Below are positions 23,301 to 32,300 of a stretch of DNA of 64,000 nt, one piece after another. The notes beneath the pieces were generated by a model. That model made no database searches, was not told where the DNA came from, and saw only the letters and a program-made list of their open reading frames with translations. Source of the stretch: Prostheceraeus crozeri (Eukaryota; Platyhelminthes; Polycladida; Euryleptidae); contig CAJQUW010008761.1 of NCBI GenBank assembly GCA_907163375.1, forward strand, positions 1 to 64,000. Reading direction: 5' to 3'. How positions within the stretch are numbered: position 1 is the first letter of the stretch; each line of letters opens with the position of its first letter. The position numbers and the translations under genes were made by a program.

Positions 23301-26300
23301 TTCACAATCCAGAGATATTTCTTGAATTTTACCATTGGATTCCAATGGGAATCCTTTAACCTTACCTATAACCGAAAGCGACTGGCTGTGACATCCAAGA
23401 ATTTGATTTTTGTATTCAGGGTTTCAAGATCTACAAATCCATGCTATTAATCCCTTTGTGCGCGAATTTAGGAAGAAAGTGTCAGTAGCTCCCGTCCTAT
23501 CCGCGCAGATGCTTCAGACCAATAGGAAATTTTCATCTGACCGCTCGTACTGATACCATGTGAGTGGAAAGACAGGATTGATGGATAATGTATTGTCTTG
23601 ATATTACATGAAAATAATTCTATCACATTTCATTTTCCACAGCATCGTATTGACCGGCAATGGTTGCTGACACTTTTGAAAGATGGATTGCGGGAGAATT
23701 CCGACTTCCTCATAATGGAAAGAAGTCGGGTATTCAAGCACGTGATGTTGCTGGCACAATGCCCTTCAATGGATAATTCTACACATCTTCTGACATTGAA
23801 ACTGGTAGAGAAAGCAGTTCAACTTCCTTCAGCTACATTCACTCTCCTGCTACACCACAACTTGCTAGTCTGGATGCGAGCTCAACTCAAGACGACCAAG
23901 TGAGCTGCTTTTGTTGTTAGTCCGTTAAGGCGTGTATTAGCTGACATATCAGGCAAAATGTCCGGCTTTAGGCGCATCAGAGTGTAAAAGACTGGGTACT
24001 TATGGGCTATCTCCCCAATTTTCCAATTTGTCTAAAATCTGCAAAAGTCAATCAATCGTCACCAAGCTTCAGGTGGACGTACTTATAATTCAAAATAAAA
24101 ATCACAATATTTAGGAAAGAAAAAGTTCATCCCCACCTTTCACTCGTCATTCAGCGAGCATAATCATTGGAATGAAAATTTGAAGGGACATGAGACAGTT
24201 TATATATATATACATACATGAGACATATCTCATGATTATGCTCGCTGAATGACGAATGAAAGCTGGGAATGAACTTTTTCTTTCCTAAAAATTGTGGTTT
24301 TTATTTTGAATTCTGACTACGGGTGTTATTACCTCTGAAACAATCAAGACGTACTTATAGCATGGTTTCTACGAACATGCAAAAATTTATGCAGATCGGA
24401 CAAGTAAGTTTTGCATTATAGACGACAACGTAAAGTGTAACGATGTCAACAGCTTGATCTGACTTAGTCTGTTCGACGCATTATTACTACTCGTGTGTGC
24501 AATGTTCTTTCTCCCTCTTCGTCTCATCCACTGCCATTTGAAATCTTCCCACGACCACTACTTTGCCACACCTATTTAAGAACCATATTAATGTGAGTGA
24601 TGTGGTCCAATCATCATTGCTTCAGGAGTTGTCGAGAAATGACTTTTCTGACCTCAAGTGTTTTCTGCTCAGACGATGAGGCCAGAATAAGTCAGATCAA
24701 ACTGCAGACATCGGTGCACCTCAAGTTATCACCCTTAATTCAAAAAGTGCTCGTCCGATTTGCACAAATTTTGGTATATGGATAGAAAATATCCTCAATT
24801 ACGTGTACTTAAAGGTTCCTTACAATTGATTCATTTCTACGGATTTTAGAGAAATTTAAAAATGTGGGGGGAATAACCCATAAGCACGAAAGTATTTCGA
24901 AGGAAAGGAAGATCTTTATTTAATGCATTGTCTCTCCTTTATCTCTCATGATCTCTTGTCCAGTGATACCACATTTGTTTCATACTTAGATTATCCATGG
25001 TGTTGTAATGCTTATTCATTCAGTGCTTACAAAGTCAACAAAATCAATGTATGACAATATGATTGATAAAAATATACATCGTGAGAAAACGCGTTGCACA
25101 AACCTCTGAAAGTCATTATGTCACAATTTGTAATTAGGTTTGAACTCATCTTTAGTTTTCAATATACTGATTCAGTTATTCTGACAATCAAAAAGCTTAA
25201 GGTTAATTCAGCCCCTCGCCAATAGGTTACAGTCCGGCCTGTTGCCCTTGGGCTTTGAGAGCACATAGTCCTAGAATTTTGCCTTATATTAAGGTGATAA
25301 GCTATTACTGCCTTCAATATTGTATTAGCTGCTAGTTTTGATCCGGTTATAAGATTATGGAGTTTGGCCGAAATCCTAATCGCCAGGCATTGCTAGCGTA
25401 GGTGGGTGGGTCTGTTTAGATCCATTGACTGTTAACGCCCGCCTCAGCGAGGCAGCCCCTCGCCAATAGGTTACAGTCCGGCCTGTTGCCCTTGGGCTTT
25501 GAGAGATTTTGATCCTAGAATTTTGCCTTATTCGACAAGGGGTAACAATAAAACTTTGCTTGCGGCTTCTAGAGTTAGATACCATTACCCTTACAGTATT
25601 AAGAAAAAGGCTTTTGTAGCCGATAGCACGGGTTCCTTTTCTATTGACAGTTGTAATAGAAAAGGGTGCTTGTGCTGTGGGTCCATACATAAATCTTCCT
25701 TTTTCGTATCAAACACCACTAGAAAGGCTTTTCTCATAGATTTAAGTGGTTCTTTCGATTGCAAATCCAGCTTTGTAATCTATCTCATTTCTTGCAGCGA
25801 ATGCGAGTTCCAGTATGTTGGCAAAACCACCCAATCTCTAAATGCTAGGTTGAATGGTCACCGTCACCATGCTTCCTCAAAACCCACTACTTTCCTTTAT
25901 GAACACTTTAGGCAAGATGGTCATAATTTTTGCAACATTAAATTGCAAATTATAGACCATGTAGATTCCAACTTCTCTGATAATTCTGACCTTAGGGATA
26001 GGGAACTTCTGAAGGAGGATTTTTGGATTAAAACACTATGTACAATCTTCCCACTTGGCTTGAACGATAGAATTCAAGGTTTTGGTTGTGTCTCCAAAGG
26101 TTCCTTACATAAGCAGTATTTCTCTTCTCCGGTCCTTAGAAGACCTAGAGGGCATGAGATTCACAGTAATAAGAGAAATGTCTTGACTAAATGCTTGGAG
26201 TCTCTCCACGATAAAATTAATAGCTTTTGTTTTTCCAACATGTTTTACGAATTTTACATCACTTTGAAATCTCTTAGTCGTACCACACTTAAACAACTTC

Positions 26301-29300
26301 TTGCTTTTACTCTTAGCAAGCCGGGTACCTGCTCGTATCTAGTCGAATCCTTCTGTTCGAGATTCTTAAAAGTCGAAGATTCTGTTGATAAGGTCGACAG
26401 GGAAGTTATTATTATCCCTTTTGAGTGCAAAGAAGTAGATCTCTTAAAAGTTTCTTCCATTTTCGCTGATTCGCATGTTAACAGTATGTTGCCTAATCCA
26501 ATTCGTAGTAAATGTCCACTACAGGTTTTCTACAAATACACCACCCCTATTGGTCGGAAGCTCTTCAATTACAACCAGATCTTGAAGAATGCTTCTATTG
26601 ATGAAATCAAAGAATTTATTAGCAAGCCTTGTCTTTGTTCTAATTCCATCTTCTGCTACAAGCCCGCTTCACACGTGGTTACTGGTGACTTGAATATTAT
26701 ATCCAACCCTAAACTTAGGGATTTGATGGCTAAGGGCACCAATTATAGAGAGCCTATTCACAAGTCTTGGGATTTTGTTAGAGTCAGTGTTAAAAATGCA
26801 TTAGTTGCATTTATTGAAAAGCCCTGCAGAAAATACGCCCTTAAGAATTTTGACTTCCAGGTTTCGTCGGAAGCTGTCCTTAAGATAATTAAAAATCGCA
26901 TTTCCTTCCTAAGTTCTAGCTTTCCATCTTTGCATTCGCACGAGGTACTAAGATCTAAGGAGTGTAAAAATTTCATCTCAAACTTTCAGAAGAATTACGT
27001 CATTACTCCGGCGGATAAGGCCGCCAACAATTTTGTCATTGTGTGTAGGAAGTATTACCTCATTATCCTCTTGAACGAACTAGGCTTTGACCTTAGAAGT
27101 TTCAATGCTGTTGGTAATCAGACTTACGCACCAGTAATTTCTTCCATTAATGACATAATTGCCGAACATTGCACCGCCCTCAAGGATTCCTTTGGCATAA
27201 CGGTTAAAGATAAGTTTATGGTTTTACCTAAACTTTTCTGGATACCTAAATTGCACAAAAATCCGTATAAGAGTAGATTCATAGCTGGTGCCAGGAACAG
27301 CACTTCCAAAGATTTGGCCACACTTGTGAACAAAGGTTTGCAATTGGTCCGGGACAAGTTTAGTAGTTATTGCCTTTCCATCAAGCATAATTCAGGTGTG
27401 AACGCCTTCTGGGGAATTCCTTGACAGGATGTCGGGTTTGAATTGCCACTCCTTACAAGTATATGATTTCTCCACACTCTATACGAATCTTAATTTAGAC
27501 CAGGTTATGGAGTCTTTGAAAGACTTATGTGAGTTAATTTTTAGCAGTTCCAAGAGCTTTCTTTGCATTGGCTATTATAGAACCTTCTTCTCGAATAAAA
27601 AATACAGAGGGTATCACTGCTGGTCCAAAACCCAATTCCTTAATGCAATAAGTTTCATCCTGGATAACACTTTTGTCACTTTCGGGGGACTTGTCTTCAA
27701 GCAAATTCGAGGCATACCTATGGGTGGGAATTCCAGCTCGCTCTTAGCTGACCTGTTTTTGGCTTACAGGGAGTTTAATTTTGTGAAGGGGCTCCTAGCG
27801 AGTAAGAGATTTGGCTTAGCCAAACTTCTCTCTCGTACCACTAGGTATGTCGATGACATTTGTGTTTAACTTCAAACATTTTAATAAGATCCTTCCTGAA
27901 ATCTACCCGGTAGATCTCTTAGCTAGCAGAAGCGGAGACAACAACAAATGTGTTAATTATTTGGATGTAAAAATCAGGATCGAAGATGGTGGCCAATACA
28001 TCACAGAGGTTTACCATAAGGTTGATGAGTTCAGCTTCCCAGTGGTGCTGTATACTTTCCCCGAGAGTAACATGCCTGTGAACACTGGCTTAAACATCTT
28101 TGCTGCCCAACTCATCAGGTTCGCCAGGATTTCATCTGATGCTTCCGCCTTCACATCAAGAGCTAAGGGCATTTTTGATATCTTTAAAGGAAGGGGTTAT
28201 AAGAATAATTTGCTGGTTAATTCTTGCATTAAGTCCTTCTCCAAGAATAGGTTCCTCGTTTTTAAGTTTGGTTGTTTTTCGCCCCGCCAGATGCCATCCA
28301 TCATTGGCATGTTGGGCTAAGAAAACCTCTTCTAGTTTCAAGTGCTTCTTTTTGTCCTAATATATTTCAAAAAAAATTTATTTTCGGTTAGGTTCTGCTA
28401 TGTTTCCTTAGGCCTGGAGAGACCTTCCATATCGTACATTCGATATGGTTGGCCTGGCCCCGCCATGTGGTATAGGTTGGAGGTTAGGGGCCGAAACCTT
28501 GCTTCATGCAGCCACATGGTTCCTCCCTGATGACTCCATACATAGCAAACTTAATTTTGGTTTTTTAGGTTTCTAATTTTCACGTTTTGTTATTTTTAGT
28601 TAGCTTCTCGTCAGGTCCATGACGAACTCTTATTTCAGTTCTTATATGATAAAAATAAAATCGTTTATAAGTATTAATTTATTTCCCTTAACGTCTTCAG
28701 TTGAGTAGACTTGCCTTTATACGTATTTCAGTACCTGCTTTATACTAGAGTAGGTTACTCTATGTTGCCAGTATTAATTTATATTCATTCGTTCATGACT
28801 TTTAATTACCTAATTATTACCAATTAATTACCCACTAGGGTAATTGTTTAACTGTGGCATCTTCCGTTTCCTGGATCCTTCGAATTTTTTTGACCGTGTC
28901 GTGTCTTGATTCGATTATAAACAAATGACTTACGTTCATGTATGTATTCATTGATAAATGAAGGCATCTCATTTAACAGGCCATTTTCGAATCACATTTA
29001 CCCCTGAAATTGGAGGTACTTTTGTTCACAAATTGGGGGCCTTTGAAACATCTCGAAGAAAATCTATTTAGATTCACCGAATTATTCAGAAGATATTAGG
29101 ATTAATGAGATGAGGGAATCCGTCACTTCAGCATAAAGCAAACAGTTCGTGTGCATTTGGAAAAAAAATTTCAAATGTGAACTTTATGAACTTATGGTGA
29201 TCTTAAAGTTAGTTACGAAACTATCTTTAATTAGAACTGACACGAAGGCAAATCAACGCGCTAAATTTCATATCGACTAAATCAAGAGACATTATAGTGT

Positions 29301-32300
29301 AAATCCTTATCAAAGTTAATCAAAGTATTAGATTGATCAAAATCCCGGATATCAGGAAATAATTTATTATTTTGTGAGCGCCTTCAATCAGTTTCGCCGA
29401 TCATTTTCAAGTTCAATCATCAAAGTATCTCAACTTGAAACGTACCTGCTCATCAAAGTACCAGGAGTGTTGATTTGTCAACTATGAAATATGTAATTTT
29501 CTGCTCCAACGGATTTAAGTCAAATAATGAATGAATCGATGCGGAAAAGAGATTATTCCGATGATCATTGTAGGAATTGCCTGACCTCTAACTCCAATGT
29601 AGAATTTGTTTCTATTCTCCCAAACTGTTTAAAACTGGTACAGAATAGAAACAAACAGACTTGTGTCAATTGCTCATAATTGATTACAATTACAATGCAA
29701 GTCTGGAAACAAATAATATTACACTTGGTCAATTGCAAAGAAACTATTTATATAATTCCATGACATGCAACATTTAGCACGATAATCGACATCTCCAGGA
29801 CTGTTCCGCTTCAGGCACAAGCGGAGTTCCGCGCTAATGAATTCCTTTGAACTGCACCGTCTGAACTTTTGTGTTTGATTCCTGTCATGATATCGTTTTG
29901 TGTTTCTGCTTTTTCTTTCATCAGCAGTAGATTCTTAACCTTCTCTCCGCTTAGCTGAACCTACAATACGTGGAAGTCCTGTGGCCAGTTTTTAGCATTT
30001 TAACTTTTTATCGAGGGTTGTCATTGTCACGAGTCAAAGATTTCCATTTCATCTATTCATGTGGATAGATTCAAGAAGAGAGGTTGCATTGAAGAAAAAT
30101 CCTGTCAATGAGGTTCAGAGTGACATTTCGATCAATTATTGATCATCTATGAAGTCAGGCATGAATGAAATCAAACTCTTGATGTCAACTCAAATTAGTG
30201 CTCCTGATTTGGCACAGTAGTCAAGTGCTTGGCCTAACGATCTTTTGGAAGTCGGCAGGAAAGGCATTTGGGTCAAAATTATAACAATGATCTAGAAAAG
30301 TCTGTCCTATTAGCCTGTCTGTGTCAACATCGTCCAAGCTCTCAGTGGGAGTGAGTTGTCACGTAAAGCTTCATTTTTTGTGTCAGGTCATTATCCTAGC
30401 TTTGTAGAATTATTGGAAGTCTCAATTCCAAGCATGTGTATTCAAGGCAGAAACTCCAAGCACTCCTTCCAATTGAAACGGCTACTATCCTTGAGAGAAT
30501 GCTGTCATCATCGTAAGGGTCGGGAATAATAGATCAAAGTGCTTATTTGACCTTGCCACAGAAGTAGACACGTCGTCTCTTCTTCTGCGTGACTGGGAAG
30601 GAAGCATTAGAACGTGTAACGTTAATGAAGTGGCACAATCTGCTGACATAGGACCATAGCAATCGAACAATGAGCACTGAGCAGCCAGTTCAACATTATA
30701 CACGCCAAATTGTGCGGAGTTTCAGTGACTGTTTTATCAATCGGATCACACAACAAAGAGATACAGTCGATGTCAAGTTCTGCAGAGAAGTTTCTGAACG
30801 TTTTATCGTGCGCCTGCTAACTTTTATATTAATGATCGGAGGGGCTAATATCATCGAGAAAACTTTTGCGCAATGATCTGAATTCTTCGAATCTGAAAGA
30901 ATCTTGACAATCGGAGAAATTTGAAGGAATTCACAGTAAATCCGCAAGCGGCACACGACCATTTTTCCTATCTCTGCAAGGCATTAAAAATTTCTTTTTG
31001 CCCACTTAGAAAGTTCCTGCATTTGACATCGCTTTGAATTAGTTTGCACTTCTAGAAAAGTTATACGGTTAAGCAATTTAATTCTGTGGACTATGCAGTC
31101 AATAGTAATGCGGCTGTTAAGATCTACTGAGCATCTTAAAAGTAGTTTCTTACAAAAATGTGTCGGAAACTGTGCGTAGAAGGCTTTCTATGAGTTAAAG
31201 AAATTATAGTGCTTTGTACAGTTTTCGATATTTTAAGTTCAACTGAAGGCTGAATTGAAATTATTAATTTGATTTTTGAACTTCTCTACAACGATGACTT
31301 ATCAGAAATTGTAACATAAAATGATGCAACACTTCAAAGTTGATACATAGCAAATTTGCAGATCTTGATTGCTCTTAATGATCGGATCTGAGGACTGAAT
31401 AATGATTGAAGGTGAATTTTGTCAAAGTATGATCGTGTTTGTAGCTCACAATTTAGAATTGCATTGTCAAGTCGCACTGAAAATATCTGCAATATCACGT
31501 TTTTGTCGGTGAAATGAAGATGACGATGATCTTGACATAAACATTCTGACCATTGTTCGTCTGAGTAGCTATAGAATGATAAATTCTTCTGAAAAGCTGC
31601 GCATTGACTTTCCCAACCAAAAACGAAAATATCTTTTCAAAAAGAGAATGAATTCCGAAATTTTCAATAATTTTAATGAAGCAAGATTGATCGCGTAATA
31701 TTATTTATCTTATTTTTGAATATCTCTAGAACGAAAGATTATCGGAAACTGTATGATAAAGCGCAACAGTTTGACGTAGTTCAGATCGCTGTGGAAGAAT
31801 CTCTGCAATAGAGAGTAACTTTGCAGATCTCGACAGCTGCAAATGATTATGATTGTATGTCAATTTTGTAAAAGCATGACTGCTTTCTCAATTTTAGCCA
31901 TTCTTACCGACTACTTTACCGAGTTTGTCAATCACAATAGAATTACAAGATAAAATTGCAATAAAAAACTTGTAATTAGTGCACGTTTTATGACAACGAA
32001 GTTGATGAAGAAGAGAAATTATCTTGACGGACTCAGTCTGACGTGTATTTACCCAAGTCTGAGCAAGACAGATATAGAATGAGTGTCATGACCTATTCTG
32101 GGGAGCCGCAAGGTGACCATCCTTAGCAAAGACGAAATTATCTTTCCAGAATGAGAACGAAGTCTGAAGTTGTCAATAATGCAAATAAATGACTGATCGC
32201 ATGAAGTTTTAATCAGAAAAGCATTAAATATCAAGTCAAAATTGCAAAGCAAACAATGACTCATCGACAGCTACAGCAGACATCATTAAAGTTGATAATC

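Larger units (their letters stand above)
20169..23499. mobile_element. PIF/Harbinger DNA transposon with ~240-bp inverted repeats
   Basis: Ends TAGGACGGGAGCTACTGACA and its complement. Inverted repeats run about 20169-20390 and 23275-23499. Inside are the two genes usual for the superfamily: a Myb/SANT-like protein (minus) and a DDE transposase (plus), arranged divergently. Near-identical 24-bp direct repeats abut both ends (20145-20168, 23500-23523). A smaller transposon sits in the Myb gene, and a foldback lies at 23039-23200. Confidence 0.85.
14502..23642 (+). other. 9.1-kb intron of the URB1-like gene, transposon-rich
   Basis: Contains, in order: unrecognised AT-rich DNA with a small nested hairpin at 14693-14737, a LINE relic (about 15.96-17.25 kb), a Tc1-like element (18160-19765), a 62-bp palindrome (20059-20120) and a Harbinger element (20169-23499). 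The stretches 14,740-15,950 and 17,270-18,155 show nothing I recognise. Confidence 0.7.
25200..28670 (+). mobile_element. Penelope-like retroelement with N-terminal GIY-YIG (Naiad-type)
   Basis: The domain order is GIY-YIG endonuclease first and reverse transcriptase second, the permuted order described for the Naiad/Chlamys group; ordinary Penelope has the endonuclease last. An ~80-bp direct repeat at 25207-25287 and 25452-25531 precedes the coding region and resembles the partial tandem (pLTR) arrangement of Penelope elements. The 3' boundary is set after an AATAAA near 28,655 and is uncertain. No capsid or envelope genes belong to this class. Confidence 0.8.

Noticed and set aside
24475-24593. 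Extra URB1 exon ending AAT|GTGAGT
   Set aside because: The donor is good, but the open frame needs a phase that fits neither 23899 nor 33194, and those two exons already join in phase.
28530-28640. Possible hammerhead ribozyme in the Penelope-like 3' region (CCTGATGACTCC, ATGACGAAC)
   Set aside because: CTGATGA is present but no stem II followed by GAAA and a matching cleavage stem could be drawn; Penelope elements often carry hammerheads, but this stretch does not complete one.
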